A DNA stretch of 64,000 bases from Rhodospirillaceae bacterium (GCA_016845145.1 JAERTE010000075.1:1-64000); one strand, 5' to 3'; positions 37,306-47,666 are shown, numbered from the stretch's first letter. Program-made: numbers and translations. The notes: generated from the sequence alone by a model not told the origin.

Positions 37306-37479
37306 GCAGCGAAATCGACCCTTGTTGTCTATCCGTAACAAATAAACGGCGGCGCTTAATTATACGCTGCGCAGCACTGGGCCGCAATTCGACTACGATT
37401 TCTTGCATTAAAACAAGAGGTTAAGTCACTAGTGCAGTTAAGCGCATTCGCTATTGCATATTCGTATTTGCGAATCGGC

Positions 37480-37848
37480 TTAATTCTTTGGCCGGCGGAT
37501 CATGCCGCCGAGATCTCGTCCGGCAAAAATATGGACATGAAAATGGGGCACCTCTTGATGCGCATCGTCGCCATGATTGGCTAAAAACCGATACCCATCA
37601 GGAGCCGCGCCGGCATCCCGCGCGACACGACCCACGGCACGGAAAAACCCGGCCACTTCGGCTTCACTGGCATTGGCCGAAAAATCATCCATCGACACAT
37701 ATGGGCCCTTCGGGATAACCAGGATGTGGATTGGTGCCTGGGGTGAGATATCTTTGAAGGCAAGCGCCCAATCATCTTCATGGACTTTGTCGCAAGGGAT
37801 TTCGCCACGCAGGATTTTGGCGAATACGTTCTGATCGTCATACGACAT
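37480..37848 (-). CDS. hinT: HIT family protein (histidine triad nucleotide-binding)
   Basis: A 122-residue HIT hydrolase with H-F-H-V-H-I-F near the C-terminus, the catalytic histidine triad, and I-P-C-D-K-V-H-E-D near residue 17. HinT-type proteins hydrolyse AMP-lysine and other purine nucleoside phosphoramidates. GGAG precedes the ATG. It lies 28 bp downstream of hisE on the same strand and may be the last gene of the histidine transcript, a frequent arrangement in this class. Confidence 0.93.
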   Translation of the reverse strand: MSYDDQNVFAKILRGEIPCDKVHEDDWALAFKDISPQAPIHILVIPKGPYVSMDDFSANASEAEVAGFFRAVGRVARDAGAAPDGYRFLANHGDDAHQEVPHFHVHIFAGRDLGGMIRRPKN

Positions 37849-37876
37849 GAGGCTTCTCCGTGGTCAACAAAGTATC

Positions 37877-38269
37877 TCAGAGGGGGCGGGATTTCTTTTC
37901 ATCAATGCCGGATGTGCCAAAGCGCTTTTCCAGTTCCCTCCAGACATCCTTGGGCTTCACCCCGGCGTCGGCCCAGAGCACCATTAAATGGTAGAGAAGG
38001 TCACCGCTTTCCGCGATCAAGGCGCGACGGTCCTCGGCCAACGACGCGATCACCACTTCCACGGCCTCCTCGCCGGTCTTTTTGGCGATGTGGGCGCGGC
38101 CCTTTTCATAGAGTTTGGCCGTATAGGATGAATCGGGATGGGCACGGCGTCGGCGCAACAGGGTCGTATACAACGTATCCAACGCATGCCGGGGCAGCGG
38201 AGATGCGGAGGACGACTTGGTTGGTTTTGCAGGTTTTGATTTTTTCGCCGTAGCTGTTGGCTTGGTCAT
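37877..38269 (-). CDS. hisE: Phosphoribosyl-ATP pyrophosphatase
   Basis: A 130-residue HisE, second step of histidine synthesis (PR-ATP to PR-AMP). The MazG-like core has S-Y-T-A-K-L-Y-E-K-G, K-K-T-G-E-E-A-V-E-V-V-I-A-S and E-S-G-D-L-L-Y-H-L-M-V-L. The N-terminus carries an added lysine/alanine/serine-rich tail of about 25 residues. AGGAA precedes the ATG. The fused HisI domain of enterics is absent; hisI must lie elsewhere. Confidence 0.94.
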   Translation of the reverse strand: MTKPTATAKKSKPAKPTKSSSASPLPRHALDTLYTTLLRRRRAHPDSSYTAKLYEKGRAHIAKKTGEEAVEVVIASLAEDRRALIAESGDLLYHLMVLWADAGVKPKDVWRELEKRFGTSGIDEKKSRPL

Positions 38270-38318
38270 TGTGGGTTCCTGATCACTGCGTGGCGATTAT
38301 GGTTATATTGAAGTTTTA

Positions 38319-39086
38319 TTAAGGTTCAGGCGGTCGGATGGGTACACCGGCCTCAGCCATATAGGCCTTTGTCTCGCCGATGGTAAAGGTGCCGAAGTGG
38401 AATATGGAGGCCGCCAGGACAGCCGTTGCATGTCCGTCGACAATCCCCTCGACCATGTGTTGCAACGTACCGACGCCGCCCGATGCAATGACCGGGATCG
38501 GAACGGCGTCTGCGACAGCGCGGGTCAGGGGAATATTAAAACCCTGCTTGGTGCCGTCACGGTCCATGGAGGTGAGAAGGATTTCGCCCGCGCCGTAATC
38601 CGCCATACGCTTGGCCCATTCCACTGCATCAATGCCTGTTGGTTTGCGCCCACCGTGGGTAAAGATCTCAAACTTGTCGTCAGCAACCGATTTGGCATCG
38701 ATGGCGACGACGATGCATTGGCTGCCAAATTTCGTCGCGGCCTCACGGACGAATTCCGGGTTGTGTACGGCGGCGGTATTGATCGAGACCTTGTCGGCAC
38801 CGGCAAGCAACAACTTGCGGACATCATCGTTGGTCCGCACCCCGCCACCGACAGTGAGCGGCATGAAACACTGTTCGGCGGTGCGCCCGACAACATCGTA
38901 AATGGTGTCGCGGTTTTCGTGACTGGCGGTGATGTCGAGGAAACACAACTCATCTGCGCCGGCCTTGTCATACAGCCGTGCTTGTTCGACAGGGTCGCCG
39001 GCATCGACCAGATCAACAAAATTGACGCCTTTCACCACACGGCCCTCGGCCACGTCGAGACAAGGTATGACCCGCGCCTTCAACAT
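38319..39086 (-). CDS. hisF: Imidazole glycerol phosphate synthase subunit HisF
   Basis: A 255-residue TIM barrel that cyclises PRFAR with ammonia supplied by HisH. R-V-I-P-C-L-D-V near the start carries Asp11, and [10 protein letters not shown] the second catalytic Asp; [11 protein letters not shown] and [10 protein letters not shown] are phosphate-binding loops. Its ATG shares one base with the hisA stop (TGATG), indicating translational coupling. Confidence 0.97.
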   Translation of the reverse strand: MLKARVIPCLDVAEGRVVKGVNFVDLVDAGDPVEQARLYDKAGADELCFLDITASHENRDTIYDVVGRTAEQCFMPLTVGGGVRTNDDVRKLLLAGADKVSINTAAVHNPEFVREAATKFGSQCIVVAIDAKSVADDKFEIFTHGGRKPTGIDAVEWAKRMADYGAGEILLTSMDRDGTKQGFNIPLTRAVADAVPIPVIASGGVGTLQHMVEGIVDGHATAVLAASIFHFGTFTIGETKAYMAEAGVPIRPPEP

Positions 39087-39817
39087 CAGGCGGCGTCCGC
39101 CAACAGCGCCACGGCCTCGGCGACATCGACGCGGCCATCGTAAATGGCGCGGCCACTGATAACGCCGTCCAGTGAAATGCCCGCTGCCGCTTTTACGCGC
39201 CGCAGATCGGCCATGGATGAAACACCACCGGACAGAATTACCGGTGTTTTTACCGCGGCGGCAAGCTCTGCCGTGGCGTCTAAGTTCGGTCCTTGCATGG
39301 CGCCGTCACGGCCAATATCGGTGTGGATGATCGCCGCCGCGCCGGCATCCTCGAATTGCCGCGCCATCTCCAACACGGTGATCTCCGCCGTCTCGGCCCA
39401 ACCCTCAACCGCGACATATCCATCGCGTGCATCTATGCCCAGCGCAATACGGCCGGGATGGCGGGCGCATGCGGCGCGGACGAGATCGGGGTCGCGCACG
39501 GCAATCGTGCCCAAAATGACCCGTGCCACACCTCGTTCCAGCCACATATCGATGGTGGCCATATCGCGGATACCGCCGCCCAACTGGACGGGGATATCAA
39601 CGGCATCCAAGATCCCGTTTACGGCCTCACCGTTCACGGGCTGGCCTTCAAAAGCACCATTTAAATCAACGATATGCAGCCATTTGCTACCATGTTGCTG
39701 GAAGAGAGCGGCCTGGCCTGCGGGATCGTCGTTAAACACGGTCGCCTTATCCATCTCGCCATGCAGCAGACGCACGCACTGACCGTCTTTCAAATCAATC
39801 GCCGGGTAGAAGATCAT
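39086..39817 (-). CDS. hisA: ProFAR isomerase HisA
   Basis: A 243-residue TIM barrel isomerase acting before HisF/His[10 protein letters not shown] at the N-terminus contains the catalytic Asp8; V-Q-L-G-G-G-I-R-D and [10 protein letters not shown] carry the second Asp and phosphate loops. It follows hisH by 34 bp and overlaps hisF by one base. Confidence 0.97.
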   Translation of the reverse strand: MIFYPAIDLKDGQCVRLLHGEMDKATVFNDDPAGQAALFQQHGSKWLHIVDLNGAFEGQPVNGEAVNGILDAVDIPVQLGGGIRDMATIDMWLERGVARVILGTIAVRDPDLVRAACARHPGRIALGIDARDGYVAVEGWAETAEITVLEMARQFEDAGAAAIIHTDIGRDGAMQGPNLDATAELAAAVKTPVILSGGVSSMADLRRVKAAAGISLDGVISGRAIYDGRVDVAEAVALLADAA

Positions 39818-39851
39818 CTCGTTACCGATTCTATAGCCGCGGGGAGCCCCA

Positions 39852-40496
39852 TCAAGGCGTCCACCGTATGAAGTTATCTATAATTTTCAAGCCCGTAGAC
39901 TGACTTTTCTCGGGATGAAACTGTGTGCCGATCATGTTGTCACGGCCAATAGCAGCCGCAACGGAACCACCGTAATCAACGCTCGCCAGGGTATCCGCAG
40001 GGTCGGTACTGTGCATGGCATAAGAATGAACGAAATACGCATGGGCCGATTCGGGCAAATCATCAAACACCGGGTGTCGGTTTGCCGGAAAAGCTAATTG
40101 ATTCCAACCCATATGGGGGATTTTTAAAGTTGTATCTGAGGGTTTGATAGCGCTCACATCGCCCGGGATCCAACCCAACCCAGCGGTCGCGCCGTGCTCG
40201 AGGCCACGCGTCGCCATCAATTGCATGCCGACACATATGCCCATAAACGGACGGCCAAGTTCGTGCACAGCGTGTTCCAGCGCTGCGACCATGCCGTCGA
40301 GAGCATCAAGGCCGGCGCGGCAATCGGCAAAAGCGCCTACGCCAGGCAACACGATGCGATCGGCGGAAGCGACACGGTCGGGGTCCGAGGTGACGATGAC
40401 GTCATGGGTCTTGCCGGCCTCAGCAACCGCGCGCTCAAACGCCTTTGCCGCTGAGCGCAGGTTGCCCGATCCGTGATCGATAATGGCGATCGTCAT
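39852..40496 (-). CDS. hisH: Imidazole glycerol phosphate synthase glutamine amidotransferase subunit HisH
   Basis: A 214-residue class I glutamine amidotransferase that feeds ammonia to HisF. The nucleophile is Cys88 in G-I-C-V-G-M-Q-L-M; the His/Glu pair is in F-H-P-E-K-S-Q near the C-terminus. A much longer frame exists upstream but belongs to another gene; the ATG at 40494-40496 overlaps the DUF2628 stop by four bases and gives the family start M-T-I-A-I-I-D. Confidence 0.96.
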   Translation of the reverse strand: MTIAIIDHGSGNLRSAAKAFERAVAEAGKTHDVIVTSDPDRVASADRIVLPGVGAFADCRAGLDALDGMVAALEHAVHELGRPFMGICVGMQLMATRGLEHGATAGLGWIPGDVSAIKPSDTTLKIPHMGWNQLAFPANRHPVFDDLPESAHAYFVHSYAMHSTDPADTLASVDYGGSVAAAIGRDNMIGTQFHPEKSQSTGLKIIDNFIRWTP

Positions 40497-40879
40497 TCGT
40501 CCTCCAACCGGCCCGGATTGGCCTGCATGAAGCTGAGCAGCGCGGCATCGGGATCTTTCCCGCAGACCACGCCGGCCTCTGCATAACCGGCTTTGGCCAG
40601 CGCACCGCGCCGTAAGTCGTTGGCCAGCAGCGCGACAACCACGGCAACCGCTGTATTGAACAATGTCTGGGTGAAGTGATCGGCGCCAACGCCCGACATC
40701 ACGGCACCGACGAAGGCCGAAATGGCGACCAGGGCCAAAGCCGGCCACCACATTCGGTGCCACAGCGCCCAAACGCCGGTAAACAACAGCGCAGCCCAAT
40801 TGAAGCCTTCCTTGACCAAGACGATATCGTGATCAAGGTCCTGGCCTTCACGGCGGAGGTGGACGGTATAGACCTTCAT
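40493..40879 (-). CDS. DUF2628 membrane protein inside the his cluster
   Basis: A 128-residue protein with two or three hydrophobic segments (about 28-62 and 70-90) and a polar C-terminus. The opening M-K-V-Y-T-V-H and [15 protein letters not shown] identify DUF2628. It is often found between hisB and hisH in alphaproteobacteria, and here it overlaps hisH by four bases and starts 18 bp after hisB. A role in histidine synthesis has not been shown. Confidence 0.82.
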   Translation of the reverse strand: MKVYTVHLRREGQDLDHDIVLVKEGFNWAALLFTGVWALWHRMWWPALALVAISAFVGAVMSGVGADHFTQTLFNTAVAVVVALLANDLRRGALAKAGYAEAGVVCGKDPDAALLSFMQANPGRLEDE

Positions 40880-40897
40880 GGCACCCTGGACGCGGAT

Positions 40898-41497
40898 TTA
40901 AAGCGAACCGCCAAGCGTGCCTTTGGTGGACGGCACGTCATCGGCCTTTCGTGGATCAATCTCAACAGCTTGGCGCAAAGCGCGCGCCAATGCCTTAAAG
41001 CACGATTCGACGATGTGGTGGTTGTTCTCGCCATAGAGGTTTTCCACGTGCAGCGTTATGCCGGCGGCCTGCGCAAAGGCCTGGAACCACTCTTTGAAAA
41101 GCTCCGTGTCCATGTCACCGAGCTTCGGTTTGTCGAAATTCACTTTCCACACCAAGTACGGGCGGTTTGAAATATCCAAAGTGACCCGCGTGCAGGTTTC
41201 ATCCATGGGAACGGTCGCGGTGCCATAACGTTGAATACCGCGGCGCTCGCCCAAAGCTTGTGCCATGGCCTCGCCGATGGCGATGCCGGTATCTTCGGTG
41301 GTGTGATGAAAATCGATGTGCAAATCGCCCTCTGCCGCCACATCCAGATCAATCAGGCTGTGGCGTGACAACTGCTCGAGCATGTGGTCGAGAAAACCAA
41401 TGCCGGTGTTGACGGTATAGTCGCCGCTGCCGTCGAGATCGACGCTGACGGCGATCTGGGTTTCCTTGGTGCGGCGTTCCACATTTCCGGTCCGCAT
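40898..41497 (-). CDS. hisB: Imidazoleglycerol-phosphate dehydratase
   Basis: A 199-residue IGPD, sixth step of histidine synthesis, assembling as a manganese-bound 24-mer. [12 protein letters not shown] and [12 protein letters not shown] supply the metal histidines, repeated in N-N-H-H-I-V-E-S. The phosphatase domain of enteric HisB is absent, as expected outside enterics. ATG 41497 has AGGAG six bases upstream; a longer frame to 41539 is not favoured. It is divergent from hslV. Confidence 0.97.
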   Translation of the reverse strand: MRTGNVERRTKETQIAVSVDLDGSGDYTVNTGIGFLDHMLEQLSRHSLIDLDVAAEGDLHIDFHHTTEDTGIAIGEAMAQALGERRGIQRYGTATVPMDETCTRVTLDISNRPYLVWKVNFDKPKLGDMDTELFKEWFQAFAQAAGITLHVENLYGENNHHIVESCFKALARALRQAVEIDPRKADDVPSTKGTLGGSL

Positions 41498-41651
41498 GGC
41501 GCGCTCCTTATCTGGGCCGTTTCCGTGCCGGGCTTTCACTCGGGGTTTTGCGGCGCATCTTGTACCAGGAACTCAGCCAGACCACCAGCCCGCATCGAGG
41601 ATTTCGAGGCCCTGACAGACGAAGGCTGGCGACAAGGGTTGCGGGACGGCC

Positions 41652-41679
41652 TTCCCAAACCGATATCCTGCGTTATAGT
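41652..41679 (+). promoter_or_regulatory. Possible promoter for hslVU
   Basis: TTCCCA at 41652-41657 and TATAGT at 41674-41679 are separated by 16 bases, 45 bp upstream of hslV. The -10 is good, the -35 poor. I did not find a heat-shock sigma factor consensus. Confidence 0.3.
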
Positions 41680-41724
41680 CGCGGTCCCGCGGGGCCTCCC
41701 TCGCGGTCAAGATTGGAGATCAGG

Positions 41725-42279
41725 ATGAGTGAACAGAGTCACGGCGCACCGGATTGGCACGGCACAACCATTCTTTCGGTCCGCAAGGATGGAAAGGTTG
41801 TGGTGGCGGGAGACGGCCAGGTCAGCCTCGGCGACACTGTCGTCAAGGGCAGCGCCAAAAAGGTCCGGCGTTTGGCGGGCGGTGACGTCATCGCAGGTTT
41901 TGCCGGCGCGACGGCAGATGCGTTTACCCTGTTCGAGCGGCTGGAAGCCAAGCTGGAACAGTATCCCGGCCAACTGACCCGTGCGGCGGTCGAGCTGGCC
42001 AAGGATTGGCGCACCGACCGGTATTTGCGCCGACTGGAGGCGATGATGGCGGTAGCGGACAAGGACGTATCGTTGGTGCTGACAGGCAACGGCGATGTCC
42101 TGGAACCTGATGATGGGGTGGTCGGTATCGGGTCCGGCGGCAACTACGCGCTTGCAGCCGCACGCGCACTCATCGACCGCGACGATATGGACGCCGAGGC
42201 CATCGCGCGGCGCGCCATGGCCATTGCCGGCGACATTTGCATTTATACCAACGACAACGTGACCGTAGAGAGCCTATGA
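41725..42279 (+). CDS. hslV: ATP-dependent protease subunit HslV
   Basis: A 184-residue N-terminal-nucleophile peptidase. The propeptide [13 protein letters not shown] is expected to be cleaved before Thr14 (T-T-I-L-S-V-R), exposing the catalytic threonine. [11 protein letters not shown] near residue 138 is typical. It forms a double hexamer capped by HslU. ATG 41725 follows a GGAG-type site; its stop overlaps hslU by four bases. Confidence 0.97.
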   Translation: MSEQSHGAPDWHGTTILSVRKDGKVVVAGDGQVSLGDTVVKGSAKKVRRLAGGDVIAGFAGATADAFTLFERLEAKLEQYPGQLTRAAVELAKDWRTDRYLRRLEAMMAVADKDVSLVLTGNGDVLEPDDGVVGIGSGGNYALAAARALIDRDDMDAEAIARRAMAIAGDICIYTNDNVTVESL

Positions 42280-43583
42280 CCAGTTTCACCCCCCGGGAAA
42301 TCGTATCCGAACTCGACCGCTATATCGTCGGCCAGAACGACGCGAAACGCGCCGTCGCCATCGCACTTCGAAACCGTTGGCGGCGCCAACAACTTGACGA
42401 GGACATGCGCGAAGAGGTGATGCCGAAAAACATTTTGATGATCGGCCCCACCGGCGTCGGCAAAACGGAAATCGCCAGACGTTTGGCCAAATTAGCGCAG
42501 GCGCCGTTCATCAAAATCGAAGCGACGAAATTCACCGAAGTGGGCTACGTGGGTCGTGATGTGGAGCAGATTATTCGAGATCTGGTCGAGACCGCTATTC
42601 ACATGACCCGCGAACGGCAACGGAAATCCGTGCAAGCGAAAGCCGAGCTGCAGGCCGAAGAAAGGGTGATTGACGCCTTGGTCGGCGACAGTGCCAGCAA
42701 GGACACGCGGGAGAAATTCCGGGCCATGCTCCGTGCCGGCGAGCTTGATGATCGCGAAATCGAGCTGGAGGTCTCCGACGCCGGCGGCGGCATGCCGTCA
42801 TTCGATATTCCAGGCATGCCTGGCGCTCAGATGGGCATGATCAATCTCGGTGACATGTTCGGCAAAGCTTTCGGCCAACAGACCCGCAAGCGCCGCATGA
42901 CGGTGGGCGAGTCCCATACCGTGTTGCTTGAGGACGAAAGTGACAAACTGCTCGACGAGGAAAGTGTCGTGCGCGAGGCGATTTCGGCCGTTGAGAACAA
43001 CGGCATCGTGTTTCTCGATGAGATCGACAAAATTACCGCGCGTTCCGAGCGCATGGGCGCCGATGTCAGCCGTGAAGGCGTGCAGCGCGACTTATTGCCG
43101 CTGATTGAGGGTACAACGGTGTCAACGAAGCACGGCCAGGTGAAAACCGACCACGTGCTGTTCATCGCGTCGGGCGCGTTTCATGTAGCCAAGCCGTCCG
43201 ACATGCTGCCCGAGCTGCAGGGCCGGCTGCCGATCCGTGTTGAGCTTCGCGCCCTGACCCGGGAAGATTTTGTCCGTATCTTGACGGAGCCGGAAGCCAG
43301 CTTGATCAAGCAGTACACGGCGCTGATTGGCGTTGAAGACATTGAGCTCGCATTCGGTGACGACGCGGTCGACGCCATCGCCGATCTTGCCGCTGAGATC
43401 AATCAAGGTGTGGAGAACATCGGCGCCAGACGCTTGCATACCGTGATGGAAAAGTTGATGGAGGAAATCAGCTTCTCTGCTTCCGAACGGTCTGGCGAAT
43501 CCATCAACATTGACGCCGATACCGTGCGCGAGAACGTCGCCAAGCTAGCGGAAAACGCTGACGTGCGAAAATTTATTCTATAA
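42276..43583 (+). CDS. hslU: ATP-dependent protease ATPase subunit HslU
   Basis: A 435-residue AAA+ unfoldase. [12 protein letters not shown] at the N-terminus, Walker [10 protein letters not shown], Walker [11 protein letters not shown], and the C-terminal tail ending N-A-D-V-R-K-F-I-L, which inserts into HslV. The I domain between them is present (about residues 100-240). ATG 42276 overlaps the hslV stop. Together they degrade specific proteins such as misfolded regulators. Confidence 0.97.
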   Translation: MTSFTPREIVSELDRYIVGQNDAKRAVAIALRNRWRRQQLDEDMREEVMPKNILMIGPTGVGKTEIARRLAKLAQAPFIKIEATKFTEVGYVGRDVEQIIRDLVETAIHMTRERQRKSVQAKAELQAEERVIDALVGDSASKDTREKFRAMLRAGELDDREIELEVSDAGGGMPSFDIPGMPGAQMGMINLGDMFGKAFGQQTRKRRMTVGESHTVLLEDESDKLLDEESVVREAISAVENNGIVFLDEIDKITARSERMGADVSREGVQRDLLPLIEGTTVSTKHGQVKTDHVLFIASGAFHVAKPSDMLPELQGRLPIRVELRALTREDFVRILTEPEASLIKQYTALIGVEDIELAFGDDAVDAIADLAAEINQGVENIGARRLHTVMEKLMEEISFSASERSGESINIDADTVRENVAKLAENADVRKFIL

Positions 43584-43711
43584 CAAGAGTAATCGGCTTA
43601 AAAATAACGGCTTACAGAGCAATGCTGATATAAAGTATGAGGTGGGTCAGCGGTTGCGTTGGCGGACGCCATCAACGCTAATCTAGTATATGAAGAAACT
43701 AACCCAAGCCT

Positions 43712-44092
43712 TTAATGTGTTGGGCCTTTTAGCGGCGCATGGCGGCCTTCGATTTCGGCCAGTATCCACTCCAACGTTTCTTCATCCATTGTCTTAATTT
43801 GTTCGGCTAAAACATTGGCAAGCTGTGTTGCTTTTGGGCTGAGGCCTGCCGTATCGACAACAACGCGCGGATGCGACAGCTCAGCCAGGCGCTTGAGCTC
43901 TTCGGCATCGTCCCACATGAGCTCAAAATAGCCACAGATCTGCTGCACCAGACCCGAGCCGGGCCGCCCGCGATGGCCGTGCTCCAATGCTGAGAAATAG
44001 GCGGACGATACGCCCAGATCTTCCGCCATCTGCTTCAGCGTGACGCCGCGATCATCACGCAATGCCCGGACCTTTTCTCCGAACGGAGTCAT
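43712..44092 (-). CDS. XRE-family helix-turn-helix regulator
   Basis: A 126-residue DNA-binding protein. The N-terminal HTH (T-L-K-Q-M-A-E-D-L-G-V-S-S-A-Y-F-S-A-L-E-H-G) occupies about residues 18-45. The remainder is helical and may dimerise. It overlaps the smr stop by four bases, so it is the last gene of the lutABC-smr string. Homologues occur beside smr in related genomes. Targets are unknown. Confidence 0.85.
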   Translation of the reverse strand: MTPFGEKVRALRDDRGVTLKQMAEDLGVSSAYFSALEHGHRGRPGSGLVQQICGYFELMWDDAEELKRLAELSHPRVVVDTAGLSPKATQLANVLAEQIKTMDEETLEWILAEIEGRHAPLKGPTH

Positions 44093-44661
44093 CGCTGCCG
44101 CCTCATGACAATATAGAGCGCGCCCTCACCACCATCCCTTGCTGCGGCGTGATCAAATGCGTGAACCCACTGGCGAAGTGGAAACGTGTTCAGCCATTGC
44201 GGAACCGCCTGACGCAAAACGCCGATCCGGCCATCCGCACGAAGACCTTTCCCCGTAACCACCAAAACCGTCTTTTTCCCAGCCATGAATGCGCGCTCCA
44301 GGAAATGATGCAGCGCATCGTGCGCTGCCGTTTGCGTCATTCCATGCAAATCAAGCCGCGCCTCAATGTTCACCTTCCCACGGCGCAAGCGCAACTGCGT
44401 GCGTCTATCTAACCCCGGCGCCCGTCCATGTTCAAGATCAATATCTTGCGCTCGTGAGGCATGGGCCAAAGAAGGGCGGATATTTGGTCGGATTGGTTGT
44501 TTTGCCTGCTCTAAATCGGATAAGGAGTTTAAAATAGCGCTATTCTTATGCCCAGGCAGGGGTTTGACGTCCGCCATTGCGGTCCGCCACAGATCAAGAT
44601 CAGCGTCATGCGCCTGGACGGGGCGTTTCCGATTTCCGCGAGGGCCGGCTTTACGCGTCAT
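44089..44661 (-). CDS. Smr/MutS2 domain protein
   Basis: A 190-residue protein with a C-terminal Smr domain (about 100-188): A-R-L-D-L-H-G-M-T near its start, V-V-T-G-K-G-L-R, and the closing G-G-E-G-A-L-Y-I-V-M. Smr domains can nick DNA or cleave RNA on collided ribosomes. The first 95 residues are basic and probably disordered. It overlaps the lutC stop by 11 bases and the HTH start by four, so all are likely translated from one message. Confidence 0.88.
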   Translation of the reverse strand: MTRKAGPRGNRKRPVQAHDADLDLWRTAMADVKPLPGHKNSAILNSLSDLEQAKQPIRPNIRPSLAHASRAQDIDLEHGRAPGLDRRTQLRLRRGKVNIEARLDLHGMTQTAAHDALHHFLERAFMAGKKTVLVVTGKGLRADGRIGVLRQAVPQWLNTFPLRQWVHAFDHAAARDGGEGALYIVMRRQR

Positions 44662-45334
44662 TGTCGATCACGATGATGTGCAGGCGTTGCGGGCCATGCG
44701 CACCCAACAACAGGGTTTGTTCGATGTCCGCCGTCCGGGACGGACCAGTAACCCAGTTCACCGTGCGCGGCAGAGTTGACTTTCCGGGCTGAGGCTGTGG
44801 TGTCGTGGCGCGAATGCGGGCCCAGACTTGCTCGTAATTGCCGGCAATATCACTTGCGGCCACCACCGCAATATGAGTCGGCGGCAGGAAATTGACGGTG
44901 GTCGGATTATCGGGGCCGGACAGAAACACCAGCGTCCCTGTTTCGGCGACCCCGCCAAACGCCCGGCTAAGGCCGACCGCGTCATCCCCCGAAGCCGTGC
45001 CGCCCGACAGCTCCAGCATTGGTTGCGACGCCCAAGGGGCATCAGCCAAAGACGGAGCAACGCGTAACTTTGTCGGGAGATTGTGGGCGGCAAGGTACTC
45101 GGTAACAGCGCCGGGAAGGTCGGAAATCGTCGGGATTCGCGACAGGCTCGCATCAACGGCGCCAGCCTCGTCCAAAAACCGTTGTAATTTGTCTTCGGTG
45201 TCGGCCGAACCACGTGCGGGGATGACACCTGAATTGTGGGCGGCCAGCCATCTCTCGGCGGCTTCCGTTGAGCGCGCATCGCGCTTGAGTGCCGTTTTCA
45301 ACCGTCCGAGAATGGCTTCGCGCGCCACCGTCAT
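44651..45334 (-). CDS. lutC: Lactate utilization protein C (LUD domain)
   Basis: A 227-residue LutC/YkgG family protein needed with LutA and LutB for oxidation of L-lactate to pyruvate. The LUD domain includes A-F-G-G-V-A-E-T-G-T-L-V-F-L-S-G and T-H-I-A-V-V-A-A-S. The open frame extends to 45439, but ATG 45332-45334 overlaps the lutB stop (ATGA). A LutP permease and a GntR-type LutR regulator are not adjacent. Confidence 0.92.
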   Translation of the reverse strand: MTVAREAILGRLKTALKRDARSTEAAERWLAAHNSGVIPARGSADTEDKLQRFLDEAGAVDASLSRIPTISDLPGAVTEYLAAHNLPTKLRVAPSLADAPWASQPMLELSGGTASGDDAVGLSRAFGGVAETGTLVFLSGPDNPTTVNFLPPTHIAVVAASDIAGNYEQVWARIRATTPQPQPGKSTLPRTVNWVTGPSRTADIEQTLLLGAHGPQRLHIIVIDNDA

Positions 45335-46758
45335 TGGTGTCTCTCCCGCTGGCCTTTTCGCCACTGCGCCATGAACGTATCTCCGGCGGGCGCGGCAATA
45401 TCGCGCGTTGCTGTCCAGCCGTGCGATAACGGCAACCAACGAAACCGCCCGCGGCGCTGGCCCAAGGCGCCGAGTCCGGCGACGCCCACATTCATGATCA
45501 ATCGATAAAGCTTAGGCGAGCGGGCCAAAAAAGCCCATGTTTTCAATGCCGCACGCCCTGCCGCACCGGTGGCCTTACGCTCAAATTGCCGGCGGCGCCA
45601 GGCGCGCAGCATCCGCGGCAGCGGAATCCGCATGGGGCAAATGGATTCACAACGCCCACAGAGCGTTGAGGCATTTGGCAAATGCCCGGCTTCATCGATG
45701 CCGATCAAGCCAGGAATCAGCACCGCCCCCATGGGGCCCGAATAGACCCAGCCATATGCATGTCCGCCGACCGTGCCATACACCGGGCAGTGATTGAGGC
45801 ATGCGCCGCAACGGATGCAGCGAAGCATTTCCTCGAACTCGGTCCCCACCAAGTCGCTGCGGCCGTTGTCGAGTAAGACCACGTGATACTCGTCAGGGCC
45901 GTCGAGATCATCGGCACGGCGCGGGCCCGTGCAAAACGTCGTGTAAACCGACATTTCCTGACCGGTGGCGGACCGCGCCAGCACGCGCAAGATACTGCTG
46001 GCATCTTCCAGCGTCGGCACCACTTTTTCCAAGCTGGCGATAACGATATGCACGCGGGGCAGGGAATAGGTCAGATCGGCGTTGCCTTCGTTGGTCACCA
46101 GCACGTTGGTGCCGGTTTCCGCGATCAACATATTCGCGCCAGTCAAGCCCACGTCAGCAGTAATGAACTTCTCGCGCAACTGATCACGCGCCTCTTCCAA
46201 CAACTTGGTCGGCTCATCCAACATGCGCTCAGGCGGCAGTTCGGTATGTTTTTCGCGAAACGTCTCTTCGACCTGGCCCATCGACAAATGAATGGCCGGT
46301 GCGATGATATGGCTTGGCGGCTCACGCCGAAGCTGGATGATATACTCGCCCAGATCGGTCTCGATAGGATCTATGTCGTGATCTTCTAAGAAATCGTTGA
46401 TGGCGATTTCCTCACCGATCATCGACTTGCTCTTAGTGACCGTTTTCGCATCCGCGTCACGGCAGATTTTCAGGATTGTTTGGCGGGCCGCGTCCGCGTC
46501 CGTACACCAGTGAACCTGTCCGCCCTGTTCGGTCACACGTTCTTCAAATCGCTCAAGATAAAAATCCAGGTTTTCCAAAACATGGTTCTTGATCTCACGC
46601 GCCCGGTCGCGAAGCGCTTCGAACTCCGGCAAGCGCGCCGCCGCTTGCAAGCGCTTCATTGGGAACCCATGGCCAAGACGGTTCAGCGCATCTTGCAGTT
46701 GGGCGTCACGGCGCGCGGCGTGCGCGTTATCCTTGAATTGGCGGGTGGTGGATTCCAT
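45331..46758 (-). CDS. lutB: Lactate utilization iron-sulfur protein LutB
   Basis: A 475-residue iron-sulfur protein. The LUD-like N-terminal domain is followed by ferredoxin motifs C-I-R-C-G-A-C-L-N-H-C-P (CxxCxxCxxxCP) near residue 310 and C-G-R-C-E-S-I-C-P further on. It is the electron-transfer core of the LutABC L-lactate dehydrogenase. It starts 5 bp after lutA ends and overlaps lutC by four bases. Confidence 0.95.
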   Translation of the reverse strand: MESTTRQFKDNAHAARRDAQLQDALNRLGHGFPMKRLQAAARLPEFEALRDRAREIKNHVLENLDFYLERFEERVTEQGGQVHWCTDADAARQTILKICRDADAKTVTKSKSMIGEEIAINDFLEDHDIDPIETDLGEYIIQLRREPPSHIIAPAIHLSMGQVEETFREKHTELPPERMLDEPTKLLEEARDQLREKFITADVGLTGANMLIAETGTNVLVTNEGNADLTYSLPRVHIVIASLEKVVPTLEDASSILRVLARSATGQEMSVYTTFCTGPRRADDLDGPDEYHVVLLDNGRSDLVGTEFEEMLRCIRCGACLNHCPVYGTVGGHAYGWVYSGPMGAVLIPGLIGIDEAGHLPNASTLCGRCESICPMRIPLPRMLRAWRRRQFERKATGAAGRAALKTWAFLARSPKLYRLIMNVGVAGLGALGQRRGRFRWLPLSHGWTATRDIAAPAGDTFMAQWRKGQRERHQ

Positions 46759-46763
46759 AGAAC

Positions 46764-47570
46764 TCAGTCCTCGCCGCCAGATTTGATCTTCGGCTCACCG
46801 ATCGGCGGCAAATCCGTCATCCCGGCCAGAACCTCCGCCGCATGACGCGCCTCGATGGCGGAGCCCCGGCGTTGCAGGCGCCCTGCGATATTCATCAGAC
46901 AACCCATATCGCCGCCCAACACCATATCCGCTTCGGTTTTCTCCAGGTCATCGACCTTGGTGTCCACCATGCCGGTGGAGATATCGCTGTATTTGACGCA
47001 AAACAGCCCGCCGAAACCACAGCAGCGTTCCGCCTCTTCGCCCTCGGTCACGGACAGCCCGCGGACACCTCCCAGCAATTGGCGCGGCTGCTCTTTGATG
47101 CCGAGCTCGCGCAGGCCTGCGCATGAATCATGGTATGTGGCCGATGCATTCAGCTCAACATCAAGATCGCTGATCGGAACCACATCCACCAGAAAAGCCA
47201 TCAGCTCATAAACTTTTTCAGCCAGCGCCTCCGCTCTGGCTCCCCACTCGGGGTCGTCCTTAAAAATCTCCGGATAGTGCATTTTCAGCATACCCGCACA
47301 AGAACCTGACGGCGCCACCACGTAGTCGAACCCTTCAAAAGCGGCGATGGTGTTTTTGGCAATAGCAATGGTATCGGGTAAATCGCCGGAATTGTACGCG
47401 GGCTGACCACAGCACGTTTGGCTTGCCGGAACATCTACGCGACAACCCGCTTTTTCAAGTAAATCAACGGCAGCAAAGCCGATGCTCGGTCGCATCAGGT
47501 CCACGAGACACGTGACAAAAAGCCCGACGTTCGGATCCGACGGCTGTTCAGGTTTATCCGGTGCGTTCAT
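46764..47570 (-). CDS. lutA: Lactate utilization protein A (CCG domain)
   Basis: A 268-residue protein with two CCG cysteine-rich domains: S-Q-T-C-C-G-Q-P-A-Y-N-S-G in the first and E-R-C-C-G-F-G-G-L-F-C-V-K in the second, with H-D-S-C-A-G-L-R-E between. These bind iron-sulfur centres in the LutABC complex. The start at 47570 matches family proteins; the frame is open to 47645 but the upstream part is dissimilar, and no strong Shine-Dalgarno precedes 47570. Confidence 0.94.
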   Translation of the reverse strand: MNAPDKPEQPSDPNVGLFVTCLVDLMRPSIGFAAVDLLEKAGCRVDVPASQTCCGQPAYNSGDLPDTIAIAKNTIAAFEGFDYVVAPSGSCAGMLKMHYPEIFKDDPEWGARAEALAEKVYELMAFLVDVVPISDLDVELNASATYHDSCAGLRELGIKEQPRQLLGGVRGLSVTEGEEAERCCGFGGLFCVKYSDISTGMVDTKVDDLEKTEADMVLGGDMGCLMNIAGRLQRRGSAIEARHAAEVLAGMTDLPPIGEPKIKSGGED

Positions 47571-47666
47571 GACGACAGAATGGCCTGTCTGGCTGAGCAA
47601 GGCAACCTTGTCGCGGTTTCGATCGGGGTTCAATCCGAGGCCCAAACCGAGACTTCGGCGACGGGC

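Noticed and set aside
43584-43711. Terminator sought after hslU / HTH convergent stops
   Set aside because: CCCAA/TTGGG with a 12-base loop is too weak to support a call.
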